Part shown: positions 6,428 through 14,666 of the stretch, in pieces
How positions within the stretch are numbered: the first letter of the stretch is position 1
How the letters are laid out: each line of letters opens with the position of its first letter
Assembly (NCBI GenBank): GCA_944385035.1
Contig: CALWVV010000020.1
Coordinates: 1-35,167, forward strand
DNA: 35,167 nucleotides
Origin: an uncultured Oscillospiraceae bacterium
GTDB taxonomy: Bacteria > Bacillota > Clostridia > Oscillospirales > Oscillospiraceae
Reading direction: 5' to 3'
The notes under the pieces: model-generated
What the model saw: only the letters and a program-made list of their open reading frames with translations
Told to the model about the DNA's origin: nothing
Database searches by the model: none
Position numbers and translations under genes: made by a program

Positions 6428-7425
6428 GCCCCCGTCTGCTGGCCTTTACTCAGCGGGGCTATGACCTGGCCCAGGCCCTGAGAGAAAAACTGGGGGGCGA
6501 GGTGAGCCGCTGCGGCCGAGGCTGCACGCTGGAAAGCTGGACGGCGGAGGGCTTTCGCACGGGAGAGAGCCTTATTTTTGTGGGGGCCGTGGGGATCGCT
6601 GTGCGGGCCATTGCCCCCTTTGTGAAGCATAAAACCGTTGACCCGGCGGTGGTAGCGGTGGACGAGGGGGGACAATATGCCATTCCCCTTCTCAGCGGCC
6701 ACCTGGGAGGTGCTAACGACCTGGCCCGAACCATTTCCGCAGTGTGTGGAGCCCAGGCTGTGATCACCACCGCCACCGATGTGCGGGGCCTTTTCCCTGT
6801 GGACCAGTGGGCCCGGTGTCAGGGATTGCGGGTAGAAAACCCGGAAAAAATCAAGGCGGTCTCCGCTAAAATATTGGCAGGGGAGACGATTTCCATCAAA
6901 AGCGACTGGCCGATCCTGGGCACGCCCCCGGCAGGGGTGAAGCTGTGGGCGGGAGAGGACTGCGATGTGGAGATCAGCTTCCGCCCCAGTGAGGAAAATG
7001 CCCTGCACCTTGTACCCTCCACCGCTGTGCTGGGTGTTGGATGTAAGCGGGGGATGCAGCGGGAGATCCTGGAAGGGGCTTATTCTCAGCTCTTGCTCCG
7101 GGAAAGCCTCAGCACTCTGGCAGTGGGGAAGGTGTGTTCTATCGACCTCAAACAAGACGAGCCCGGCCTTTTGGCCTTCTGCCAGGCCCATAATCTGCCC
7201 CTGGAGACCCATTCTGCCCAAAGGCTGGCTGCGGTACCCGGAGCGTTTCCCTCCTCTGACTTTGTGCGCAGGGTCACCGGAGTGGATAATGTGTGCCAGC
7301 GTGCGGCGGCCCTGGGCAGCGGAGGCGGAGCGGAGCGGCTGCTGGGAGAGAAATATCAGCGGGAGGGCGTGACCATGGCTTTGGCGCTGGGTGACGCTAT
7401 GCTGGATTGGAGGATCTATGAATAA
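6424..7425 (+). CDS. cbiG: Cobalt-precorrin-5A hydrolase CbiG
   Basis: CbiG opens the lactone of cobalt-precorrin-5A and releases the two-carbon fragment as acetaldehyde, the ring-contraction step specific to the anaerobic route. The 333-residue protein has the N-terminal domain (GAVGIAVRAIAPFVKHK, then AVDEGGQYAIPLLSGHLGG), a short middle region and the C-terminal domain beginning near VLGVGCKRG, with VGKVCSIDLKQDEPGL. All three parts are present, so it is complete. It starts in an ATGA overlap with cbiF and its last 8 bases overlap the cbiH start. Confidence 0.94.
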   Translation: MSPRLLAFTQRGYDLAQALREKLGGEVSRCGRGCTLESWTAEGFRTGESLIFVGAVGIAVRAIAPFVKHKTVDPAVVAVDEGGQYAIPLLSGHLGGANDLARTISAVCGAQAVITTATDVRGLFPVDQWARCQGLRVENPEKIKAVSAKILAGETISIKSDWPILGTPPAGVKLWAGEDCDVEISFRPSEENALHLVPSTAVLGVGCKRGMQREILEGAYSQLLLRESLSTLAVGKVCSIDLKQDEPGLLAFCQAHNLPLETHSAQRLAAVPGAFPSSDFVRRVTGVDNVCQRAAALGSGGGAERLLGEKYQREGVTMALALGDAMLDWRIYE

Positions 7426-8152
7426 GATCTATGTGGTGGGCCTGGGGCCGGGACATGAGGAATATCTCTCCGGTCAGGCCGAGGCTGCTCTGGAGCAGGC
7501 CCAGGTATTGTGCGGTTATACGGTGTATGTGGACCTGATCCGGCACCGGTTCCCGGACAAAGAGGTGTACACCACGCCCATGCGTCAGGAGACAGAGCGC
7601 TGCCGCTGGGCCTTGGAGACCGCCTCGAAGGGGACTACCGTGGCCCTGGTGTGCAGCGGAGATGCGGGAGTGTACGGTATGGCCGGGCTGGTGCTCCAAC
7701 TGGGAGAGGACTATCCGGATACGGAGATCGAGATTGTACCTGGAATCACCGCCGCCCTGTCGGGAGCGGCTGTGCTGGGGGCACCTCTGGGCCACGACTT
7801 CTGTGTGATCTCCCTGTCCGACCTGCTTACCCCCTGGGACATGATTGAAAAGCGGCTGGAGTGCGCTGCCCTGGGGGACTTTGCCCTGTGTATCTACAAT
7901 CCTGCGTCCAAAAAACGGGCGGATTATCTCCGCCGGGCCTGTGAAATTCTCCTGCGCCACAAATCTCCCGATACCCTGTGCGGCTGGGTGCGCAACATTG
8001 GCCGGGCGGGCCAGGAGAGTAAGGTGATGACTCTGGCGGAGCTTCGGGAGGAGCAAGTGGATATGTTTACGACCGTCTTTGTGGGCAGCAGCACCACGGC
8101 TGTGTGGGCCGGGCGGCTGGTGACGCCGCGGGGCTATGAGGAGAAGCGATGA
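7418..8152 (+). CDS. cbiH: Cobalt-precorrin-3 C17-methyltransferase CbiH
   Basis: Methylates C17 with ring contraction. The 244-residue protein starts MNKIYVVGLGPGHEEYLSGQ, followed by VLCGYTVYVDLI, VCSGDAGVYGMAGL, VPGITAALSGAAVLGAPLGHDFCVISLSD split over the SAM cleft, and IYNPASKKR near residue 165, all typical of CbiH/CobJ. ATG 7418 has GGAGG 6 bases upstream; the longer frame from 7391 has no such signal. It overlaps cbiG by 8 bases and cbiJ in an ATGA junction. There is no extra C-terminal iron-sulfur domain as found in some long CbiH proteins. Confidence 0.93.
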   Translation: MNKIYVVGLGPGHEEYLSGQAEAALEQAQVLCGYTVYVDLIRHRFPDKEVYTTPMRQETERCRWALETASKGTTVALVCSGDAGVYGMAGLVLQLGEDYPDTEIEIVPGITAALSGAAVLGAPLGHDFCVISLSDLLTPWDMIEKRLECAALGDFALCIYNPASKKRADYLRRACEILLRHKSPDTLCGWVRNIGRAGQESKVMTLAELREEQVDMFTTVFVGSSTTAVWAGRLVTPRGYEEKR

Positions 8153-8889
8153 GGGTACTCCTGTTCGGCGGTACGACCGAAGGCCGCGTATTGGCCGGGG
8201 AACTGCTGAGACGGGGGCTGGAAGTCACCGTCAGTGTGGCCACTCCCCTGGGAGCCGAGGAGCTTGCGGGCCTTCCCGGTCTGGAAATCTGGGTGGGAAG
8301 AAAGGATGCGCAGGAGCTGGAACAGGCCGTGGGTGCCTTTGACCGTTGCATCGATGCCACCCACCCCTATGCCTTTTTGGCCAGTGCCAACATCTGTGCT
8401 GCCTGTGAGCGGGCGGGAGTGCCTTTATACCGGCTCAGCCGGCCGGAGAGCCGGGCAGAAGGGGTCGTGCCGGTGGATCACTGTCTCCAGGCTGCGGAGT
8501 TTCTGAACAATCAGGAGGGGAATATTCTCCTGACCACCGGGTCCAAAGAGCTCTCCGCCTTTCAAACCATAGAAAAAGAACGGCTCTATGTCCGGGTGCT
8601 CCCATGTCACGAGAGCTTGGCGGCCTGTGAGGAGCAGGGGATTCCCCACCGAAATATTCTGGCCCTCCAAGGGCCGTTTGGCCAGAAACTCAATGAGGCC
8701 ATTTTGGAACAATACCAGATTCGCTGGCTGGTGACCAAGGACGGAGGCATGGCCGGGGGATTTCCCCAAAAGCTGGCTGCCGCTCAGGCCATGGGAGTGC
8801 CGGTGGTACTGGTGAAGCGGCCGGAGGACAGAGGCATGACCATGGAGGAATTGCTGAAGGAGGTGGAAGCATGGCCGAAAGGATCGTAA
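8149..8889 (+). CDS. cbiJ: Precorrin-6A / cobalt-precorrin-6A reductase CbiJ
   Basis: Reduces the corrin ring at C18-C19 using NAD(P)H. The 246-residue protein starts with the family signature MRVLLFGGTTEGRVLA, carries CIDATHPYAFLASANI near residue 65 and ILLTTGSKELSAF near residue 125, and ends with the WLVTKDGGMAGGF region. Length and motif order are normal. It overlaps cbiH by four bases and cbiE/T by 19 bases. Confidence 0.93.
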   Translation: MRVLLFGGTTEGRVLAGELLRRGLEVTVSVATPLGAEELAGLPGLEIWVGRKDAQELEQAVGAFDRCIDATHPYAFLASANICAACERAGVPLYRLSRPESRAEGVVPVDHCLQAAEFLNNQEGNILLTTGSKELSAFQTIEKERLYVRVLPCHESLAACEEQGIPHRNILALQGPFGQKLNEAILEQYQIRWLVTKDGGMAGGFPQKLAAAQAMGVPVVLVKRPEDRGMTMEELLKEVEAWPKGS

Positions 8890-10070
8890 AGCTGGTGTCC
8901 ATGGGCTGTGGGGAGGAGGACCTCACGGACCAGGCCCGAAAAGCTCTGGACGAGGCCGATTGCCTGATCGGTTCGGACCGGCTGCTGCAAAGGGTACCGG
9001 CCTGCCCCCAGGTTCCCCGCCTGCGGGCGGTGCGGGGGGAGGAAATCCGAAACATGCTTCGGGCTTCCGAAGGGAAGTCTCCCTGTGTGCTGCTCAGCGG
9101 AGATGGGGGTTTTTATTCCGCAGCGGCGGGGCTTCTGCCGCTTCTGGAGCAGGAGAAGATCTCGTTTGAAATAGTTCCGGGGGTGTCCAGCCTCCAAGCG
9201 TTTGCCGCCAGGCTTTGCCAAAACTGGCAAGGTTGGAACCTATATAGTGCACATGGACGGGACTGTGACCCGGTTGCGGCGGTGTGCGAGGGAAAACCAG
9301 CCTTCTTTCTGACAGGGGGAACCCTGGGAAGTGCTGAACTGTGCGCTTTGCTGGACCGGGCAGGGCTGGGAGAACTGCAGGTAGATGTGGGAGAAAATCT
9401 GTCCTGTGAGGATGAAAGGCTTTACCGGGGGACAGCGGCAGAATGTGCAAAGATGTCCTTTGCACCACTCAGTGTGCTGTTGGTTCAGCCAGCCCCCCGA
9501 TATCCCAAACGGACACCCGGAATTCCCGACGAGGAATTTCTTCGGGATCAGGTGCCCATGACCAAACAAGAAGTCCGCACCGCCATTCTGGCAAAGCTGG
9601 CGGTGGAGCCCGACGACCTATGTTGGGACATCGGTGCGGGGACGGGGAGCGTCAGTGTGGAGCTGGCCCTTCAAAGCAGAGCGGTCTGGGCTGTGGAGCG
9701 GGAAAAAAAGGCCCTGGGCCTATTGGAAGAAAATCGGAAAAGATTTGGTGCCTGGAACCTTCGCATTCAGGCGGGGGAAGCTCCGGAAGCACTGGAGAGC
9801 CTGCCTGCTCCGGATAAGGTGTTTATCGGGGGCAACGGGGGAAATTTAAAGGGAATTCTGGACGTGGTGAACGCCATAAACCCAAGGGCCAGGGTTTGTA
9901 TCTCAGCCATTGCCCTGGAGACCCTGCAAACGGCCCTGGATACCTTGGAGACCCTGGGGTATGAGACTGAGGTGGTGCAGATCGCCGTCAGTCGGGCCAG
10001 AAAAGCGGGAGAACTCCATCTGCTCATGGCTCACAACCCGGTATTTCTCATTACGGGAGGGCGGCCATGA
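8871..10070 (+). CDS. cbiET: Fused CbiE-CbiT: precorrin-6Y C5,15-methyltransferase/decarboxylase
   Basis: A 399-residue fusion. Residues 1 to about 205 are the CbiE tetrapyrrole methylase (VSMGCGEEDLTDQARKAL, LSGDGGFYSAA, VPGVSSLQAFAARL), which methylates C5. Residues about 225-399 are CbiT, a class I SAM methyltransferase with VPMTKQEVRTAIL and the SAM motif DIGAGTGSVSVE from residue 253; it decarboxylates the C12 acetate and methylates C15. The fused form equals CobL of the aerobic route, and fusions are also common in Clostridia. AGGAGG lies 7 bases before the ATG. It overlaps both neighbours, with an ATGA junction to cbiA. Confidence 0.94.
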   Translation: MAERIVKLVSMGCGEEDLTDQARKALDEADCLIGSDRLLQRVPACPQVPRLRAVRGEEIRNMLRASEGKSPCVLLSGDGGFYSAAAGLLPLLEQEKISFEIVPGVSSLQAFAARLCQNWQGWNLYSAHGRDCDPVAAVCEGKPAFFLTGGTLGSAELCALLDRAGLGELQVDVGENLSCEDERLYRGTAAECAKMSFAPLSVLLVQPAPRYPKRTPGIPDEEFLRDQVPMTKQEVRTAILAKLAVEPDDLCWDIGAGTGSVSVELALQSRAVWAVEREKKALGLLEENRKRFGAWNLRIQAGEAPEALESLPAPDKVFIGGNGGNLKGILDVVNAINPRARVCISAIALETLQTALDTLETLGYETEVVQIAVSRARKAGELHLLMAHNPVFLITGGRP

Positions 10071-11410
10071 GGGGACTTATGGTATCCGCTATGGGCAGCG
10101 GCCAGGGAAAGACCGTACTGACCTGCGGCTTGCTGTCTGCCATGAGACGGCGGGGAATTAAGACGGCGGGGTTCAAATGTGGACCGGACTATATTGACCC
10201 CATGTTTCACACCAAAATCCTTGGAGTACCCAGCCGAAATCTGGACTTGTTTCTCCAGGGGGAGGCGGGAGTGCGGCGAAGCTATGCCGCCGCTGGAGCA
10301 GCGGACCTGGCTCTTGTGGAGGGAGCCATGGGCTTTTACGACGGGGTGGGCGGTACAGACCGGGCCAGCGCCTATGCCGTGGCCAGGTTCCTCCGTCTGC
10401 CTGTGGTGTTGTCCGTCCGGCCAAAGGGCTCCAGCCTGACCCTGGCCGCTCAGGTGAAGGGGATGCAGAATTTCCGGGAGGAAAACCAGATTGCCGCGTT
10501 GATCCTCACCTGCTGCAGCCCAGGGCTTCATGCCCACCTGGCTCCCATTTTGGAGGAGGAGACGAACCTGCCTGTGCTGGGCTACCTGCCCCCTATGGAG
10601 CAGGCAGACCTGCCCAGCCGTCATTTGGGGCTCTATACTGCCGGAGAGGTGGAGCACCTTCGCCGGCGGTTTGCAGCTGTGGGAGAGCAATTGGAGAAGA
10701 CTGTGGATCTGGACCGGCTGCTGGCTCTGGCGGGCGGCGAGGCGGCAAAAGCGCAGAGCTTCTCCCGTCCCCGGCCCGCCTGTACCATTGCCGTGGCTCG
10801 GGATGAGGCCTTTTGCTTCTACTACCCGGACAACCTGGAGGCATTGGAGCGGGCAGGAGCCAAACTGACCTTTTTCAGTCCCCTCCGGGACCAAGCGCCC
10901 CCGGTGGCAGACGGACTTTACCTGGGCGGAGGTTACCCGGAGCTGTACGCCCGAATGCTGGGAGAGAACGCCGGTATGCGGGAAAACATCCGGGCTCTGG
11001 TGACTTCTGGCCTGCCCACGGTGGCCGAATGCGGAGGATTTCTTTATCTTCAACAGACGTTGGAGGACGAGCAGGGAACTGCGTGGCCCATGACAGGAGC
11101 TTTGGAGGGAGCTGGTTTCCGGACACAGCGCCTTCAGCGCTTTGGCTATGGGGAGCTCACTGCTCAAGGGGACAGTATGCTTTTCCAGGCGGGGGAGAAG
11201 ACCCCTTTTCACGAGTTTCACTACTGGGACAGTACCCGAAATGGGACGGATTTCCGGGCGGTAAAACCCTTGGGCAAACAGAGCTGGTCATTTGGCATGG
11301 CTGGGGAGAGTTTGTATGCCGCCTTCCCCCATCTGCACTTTGGGGGAGCGTTGCCCCTGGCCCAGAGATTTGTCCAAAAGGCGAAGGAGTGGAGAGAAAA
11401 ACATGGATGA
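10067..11410 (+). CDS. cbiA: Cobyrinate a,c-diamide synthase CbiA
   Basis: Amidates the a and c carboxylates of cobyrinate using ATP and glutamine. The 447-residue protein has an N-terminal P-loop/dethiobiotin-synthetase-like domain (SAMGSGQGKTVLTCGL, then FKCGPDYIDPMFH) and a C-terminal class I glutamine amidotransferase-like domain with nucleophile Cys322 in VAECGGFLYL and a closing HLHFGG. It is distinct from cobyric acid synthase, also present at 16697. Overlaps cbiE/T by 4 bases and cobT by 8 bases. Confidence 0.95.
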   Translation: MRGLMVSAMGSGQGKTVLTCGLLSAMRRRGIKTAGFKCGPDYIDPMFHTKILGVPSRNLDLFLQGEAGVRRSYAAAGAADLALVEGAMGFYDGVGGTDRASAYAVARFLRLPVVLSVRPKGSSLTLAAQVKGMQNFREENQIAALILTCCSPGLHAHLAPILEEETNLPVLGYLPPMEQADLPSRHLGLYTAGEVEHLRRRFAAVGEQLEKTVDLDRLLALAGGEAAKAQSFSRPRPACTIAVARDEAFCFYYPDNLEALERAGAKLTFFSPLRDQAPPVADGLYLGGGYPELYARMLGENAGMRENIRALVTSGLPTVAECGGFLYLQQTLEDEQGTAWPMTGALEGAGFRTQRLQRFGYGELTAQGDSMLFQAGEKTPFHEFHYWDSTRNGTDFRAVKPLGKQSWSFGMAGESLYAAFPHLHFGGALPLAQRFVQKAKEWREKHG

Positions 11411-12464
11411 ACTAAAGCCGTTGCTGTCGGCCGTTGCACCTCCGGACCGAGGAGCGGAGGAAGCGGCGAAGAGCCATTGGGACAGTCTGGCCAAGCCCTT
11501 GGGGAGCCTGGGCCTTCTGGAGGAGACGGTGGTGAAAATCGCCGCCCTGACCGGCAATCAACAGGTGGCGCTTCAAAAGCGCTCCCTGGTGGTTTTCTGT
11601 GCTGACAATGGAGTGGTGGCCCAGGGGGTCACCCAGACAGACAGCTCTGTGACGGCGGCGGTGGCCCGTTCCCTGGCCGAAGGGAGCAGCACCGTGTGCC
11701 CCATGGCACGTGCTGCCCGGTGCGAGGTGGTCCCCGCGGATGTGGGGATGCTGGATTTTCCTGGCTGCTCCGGAGTGTTGGACCGCCGGGTACAAAACAG
11801 CACGGGGGACATTACTCTGGGCCCTGCTATGGAACGGGAGGCCTGTGTCCGGGCCATTCTCACCGGGGCAGAGCTGGCACGGGAGCAGAAGGACAAAGGG
11901 ATGGACATCCTGGCTGGCGGTGAGATGGGAATCGGCAACACCACCACGTCCAGCGCCGTGGCCGCCGTCCTGCTGGGACTGGAACCGGAGCATGTGACCG
12001 GGAGGGGAGCGGGGTTGTCCACCGCCGGCCTTGTACGAAAGGTGGAGGCTGTCCGCCGGGCCATTGCTGTGAACAGCCCTGACCCTTGTGATCCCGTGGA
12101 TGTGCTGTCCAAGGTGGGAGGATTGGATCTGGCTGCCCTGTGCGGGTTTTATCTGGGGTGTGCCCGGTACCGTATTCCGGTGCTGCTGGACGGACTGATC
12201 AGCACCGTGGCCGCCCTGTGCGCGGTGCGGCTGTGCCCAAACGCCCGAGGGGCTCTGCTGGCAAGCCACGTCTCCGCGGAGCCGGCAGGGAAGTTGGTCC
12301 TGGAGGCTTTGGGTTTGGCCCCCCTGATCACTGCGCAAATGCGCCTGGGAGAGGGGAGCGGTGCGGTAGCCGCTCTGCCTTTGCTGGACATGGCCCTGGC
12401 GGTGTACAGTGGGGGACAGACCTTTGAGAAGCTGGGCATCGCGGCCTACACGCCACAGAAGTAA
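11403..12464 (+). CDS. cobT: Nicotinate-nucleotide:dimethylbenzimidazole phosphoribosyltransferase CobT
   Basis: Activates the lower-ligand base by moving phosphoribose from nicotinate mononucleotide onto it, giving alpha-ribazole phosphate. The 353-residue protein shows FCADNGVVAQGVTQT near residue 60, GGEMGIGNTTTSSAV near residue 175, LASHVSAEPAG near residue 285 and the catalytic-Glu motif RLGEGSGA near residue 315. ATG 11403 is chosen because the first family residues follow it; the frame is open earlier only inside cbiA. The base used cannot be read from sequence, since no bza genes are present here. Overlaps cbiA by 8 bases. Confidence 0.95.
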   Translation: MDELKPLLSAVAPPDRGAEEAAKSHWDSLAKPLGSLGLLEETVVKIAALTGNQQVALQKRSLVVFCADNGVVAQGVTQTDSSVTAAVARSLAEGSSTVCPMARAARCEVVPADVGMLDFPGCSGVLDRRVQNSTGDITLGPAMEREACVRAILTGAELAREQKDKGMDILAGGEMGIGNTTTSSAVAAVLLGLEPEHVTGRGAGLSTAGLVRKVEAVRRAIAVNSPDPCDPVDVLSKVGGLDLAALCGFYLGCARYRIPVLLDGLISTVAALCAVRLCPNARGALLASHVSAEPAGKLVLEALGLAPLITAQMRLGEGSGAVAALPLLDMALAVYSGGQTFEKLGIAAYTPQK

Positions 12465-12473
12465 GGAGAATTT

Positions 12474-12986
12474 ATGTTAACTTTGATCGTTGGCGGGGCA
12501 GCCAGTGGGAAAAGTGAATTTGCGGAGAACCTGGTGCTGACCCTGCCGGGGCGGCGGGTGTATGTGGCTACCATGGAGCCCTATGACGGGGAATGTCTGG
12601 CGCGCATTGACAAGCACCGCCGCCAGCGCGCCGGAAAGGGGTTTGCCACCCTGGAGTGCTACCGGGACCTGGGGGGACTGAAGGTGCCTGCCAGGGCCAA
12701 TGTGCTGCTGGAGTGTATGAGCAACCTGTTGGCCAACGAGCTCTATTCCCCACAGGGGGGCGCAACGGCTGCCGTGCTGGAGGGGGTGACGTGCCTTTGC
12801 GCACAATGTGTCCACCTGACCATTGTGACCAATGAGGTTTTTTCGGGGGGCAGGGACTATGAGGGGGACACCCTTCGCTACCTCCGGGAGCTGGGGATGG
12901 TGAACCGCATCCTGGCCGCCCGAGCGGACCGGGTGGTGGAAGTGGTGTGCGGGTGTCCCAACGTGCTGAAGGGGAGGCTGCCATGA
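12474..12986 (+). CDS. cobU: Adenosylcobinamide kinase / guanylyltransferase CobU
   Basis: Phosphorylates adenosylcobinamide and then transfers GMP to it. The 170-residue protein has the P-loop GGAASGKS at residues 7-14 (usual form GGxRSGKS) and the RIDKHRRQR segment with His48, the residue type that carries the GMP intermediate in CobU. The C-terminus ends NEVFSGG, NRILAARADRVVEVVCGCPNVLKG. The family's usual NEVGxG reads NEVFSG here, a small departure. TAAGGAGA lies 6-7 bases before the ATG. It overlaps cobS in an ATGA junction. A second, shorter relative lies two genes downstream. Confidence 0.92.
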   Translation: MLTLIVGGAASGKSEFAENLVLTLPGRRVYVATMEPYDGECLARIDKHRRQRAGKGFATLECYRDLGGLKVPARANVLLECMSNLLANELYSPQGGATAAVLEGVTCLCAQCVHLTIVTNEVFSGGRDYEGDTLRYLRELGMVNRILAARADRVVEVVCGCPNVLKGRLP

Positions 12987-13753
12987 AGATCGTGGAAACC
13001 ATTGTCGTGGCCTTTTCCATGTTTTCCGCCTTGCCTATGCCGCGGGTGGAGTGGAACGAAGACAATATGCGCTACAGCCTGTGTGCCTTTCCCCTCATCG
13101 GCGGAGTCATTGGCCTTCTCTGCTGGCTATGGGTCTGGGTATGCGGAACGTTGGAGCTGCCGGGGATCCTCCAGGGGGCGGGGCTTTGCCTCATCCCGGT
13201 CCGGGTGACAGGGGGGATCCACCTGGACGGCTATGCCGACACCTGGGACGCCCTGGGCAGTCACGCCGTCCCGGAGGAGAAACAGCGGATTCTGAAGGAC
13301 CCCCGGATGGGAGCTTTTGGAGGAATCCATCTTTGTGTCTATTTTGTGGCCCTGTTTGCCCTGTGCTGCAGTCTCAGGGAGTACCAGGCGTGGGCGATGG
13401 TGATTTTATTCTGCCTGTCCCGGAGCCTGTCCGGCCTGGCAGTGGCCGCGTTCCCTCTGGCCAAACATACCGGCCTTGCCCACACCTTTGCCGCAGCGGC
13501 GGACAAGAAACGGGTACGCAGGGTGCTGGCGGGGCTGTCCCTGGTGCTCATGGCCCTGCTGTGCCTGGGCTGGGGACTGGTGGGGGCAGGGATGTCCCTG
13601 GCTGCCCTGGGGGTATTTTTCTGGTACCGGCACATGGCGGGGAAGGAGTTTGGAGGCCTGTCCGGGGATCTGGCGGGCTGGTTTTTGCAGACGGCGGAGC
13701 TTTGGATGATTGGTGCGATTGTATTATGTCAACATGTGGAGGTACTGCTATGA
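12983..13753 (+). CDS. cobS: Adenosylcobinamide-GDP ribazoletransferase (cobalamin synthase) CobS
   Basis: Integral membrane enzyme joining adenosylcobinamide-GDP and alpha-ribazole (phosphate). The 256-residue protein has several hydrophobic segments (about residues 34-52, 115-132, 137-155, 185-213 and 235-252). The active-site motif GGIHLDGYADTWDA and the following DPRMGAFGGIH are intact. ATG 12983 overlaps the cobU stop; the longer frame from 12947 lies inside cobU. The end overlaps the truncated cobU paralogue by four bases. Confidence 0.94.
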   Translation: MKIVETIVVAFSMFSALPMPRVEWNEDNMRYSLCAFPLIGGVIGLLCWLWVWVCGTLELPGILQGAGLCLIPVRVTGGIHLDGYADTWDALGSHAVPEEKQRILKDPRMGAFGGIHLCVYFVALFALCCSLREYQAWAMVILFCLSRSLSGLAVAAFPLAKHTGLAHTFAAAADKKRVRRVLAGLSLVLMALLCLGWGLVGAGMSLAALGVFFWYRHMAGKEFGGLSGDLAGWFLQTAELWMIGAIVLCQHVEVLL

Positions 13754-14088
13754 CCTTTCTCACCGGACCCATGTATGCGGGCAAGGGAGAGTACCTGCAA
13801 AAGGCCCTGAACCTTACCCCGGAGGAGTTGTCCGCCCGTGCTGTCTTTCACGTGGAAGAACAGGCGGCAGGGGAAGAAAGCCTGGAGGACTTGGCAGATC
13901 GCCTGGCGCAATATGATTTTGTCATTGCCAACGAGGTAGGCTGCGGGGTAGTGCCCATAGACCCGGAACAGCGGAGGCTTCGGGAGCGGGCCGGGCGGCT
14001 GAGCTGCCTGCTGGCCCAGCGGGCAGATACCGTGATCCGGGTGTGCTGCGGCCTGCCCCAGGTTCTCAAGGGGGAGTGGACATGCTAG
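13750..14088 (+). CDS. Truncated CobU-like paralogue
   Basis: A 112-residue protein clearly related to CobU but about 60 residues shorter. It keeps a P-loop (TGPMYAGKGEY, residues 5-15), then HVEEQ, and the C-terminal half with NEVGCGVVPIDPEQRRLRER and the ending RADTVIRVCCGLPQVLKG. Missing is the segment that carries the guanylylated histidine in full CobU (His48 in the upstream copy). Its NEVGCG motif is closer to the family norm than that of the full-length neighbour. It could be a kinase-only enzyme, a partner subunit of the other CobU, or a regulatory relic; its intact frame and coupled ATGA start argue for a working gene. It overlaps cobS by 4 bases and cobC by 7. Confidence 0.8.
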   Translation: MTFLTGPMYAGKGEYLQKALNLTPEELSARAVFHVEEQAAGEESLEDLADRLAQYDFVIANEVGCGVVPIDPEQRRLRERAGRLSCLLAQRADTVIRVCCGLPQVLKGEWTC

Positions 14089-14663
14089 TCTGCCTGCTCC
14101 GGCACGGGAAGACTGCCTGGAACCTGGAGGGACGCTACCAGGGAAAAAGCGACATCCCCCTGTGTGAGGAGGGAAAACGTGCCCTGGGTCCTGCAAAGGT
14201 CAGTCCCGAACGGGTATACGTTTCCCCCGTGAAGCGGGCGGCGGAGACAGCCCGGATTTTGTTCCCCAGCGCAAAGCTCATTCCCGTCCCTGGCCTGGAA
14301 GAGATGGACTTTGGTGTGTTTGAGGGAAAGTGTTTCCGGGACCTGAAAGATGATCTGGCCTACCGCGCCTGGGTAGAGGGAAACTGTACGGCCCCCTGCC
14401 CCGGCGGAGAGGGCCGGGAGGATTTTTCCCGGCGGGTGTGCGCTGCTTTTGAGGGCCTGATGAAGCGGGAACGGGAGCGGCTGGTGATTGTGGCCCACGG
14501 GGGCACCCAGATGGCCATTTTGGAACAGTACGGCCATCCCCGGCGGGATTACTTTGCCTGGCAGAGCCCCAATGGGGGCGGGTTTTTGCTGGAGGCGGAG
14601 GACTGGGAAAAGAAACGGGAGCTGAGACTCCTTCAAGAGATCAAGACATTTGGGAAGGACTAA
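14082..14663 (+). CDS. cobC: Histidine-phosphatase family, probable alpha-ribazole phosphatase CobC
   Basis: A 193-residue phosphoglycerate-mutase-like protein with the phosphohistidine motif RHGKTAWN near residue 7, EMDFGVFEGK near residue 72, and the second histidine in VIVAHGGTQMAIL. Members of this superfamily have many substrates; the position inside the cobalamin operon, between the CobU paralogue and cbiB, points to removal of the 5'-phosphate from alpha-ribazole phosphate or adenosylcobalamin phosphate. ATG 14082 starts right at the family fold; earlier codons lie inside the previous gene. Confidence 0.85.
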   Translation: MLVCLLRHGKTAWNLEGRYQGKSDIPLCEEGKRALGPAKVSPERVYVSPVKRAAETARILFPSAKLIPVPGLEEMDFGVFEGKCFRDLKDDLAYRAWVEGNCTAPCPGGEGREDFSRRVCAAFEGLMKRERERLVIVAHGGTQMAILEQYGHPRRDYFAWQSPNGGGFLLEAEDWEKKRELRLLQEIKTFGKD

Positions 14664-14666
14664 AGG

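Noticed and set aside
10031-11221. 396-codon open frame opposite cbiA
   Set aside because: Shadow frame; cbiA has complete motifs on the other strand.
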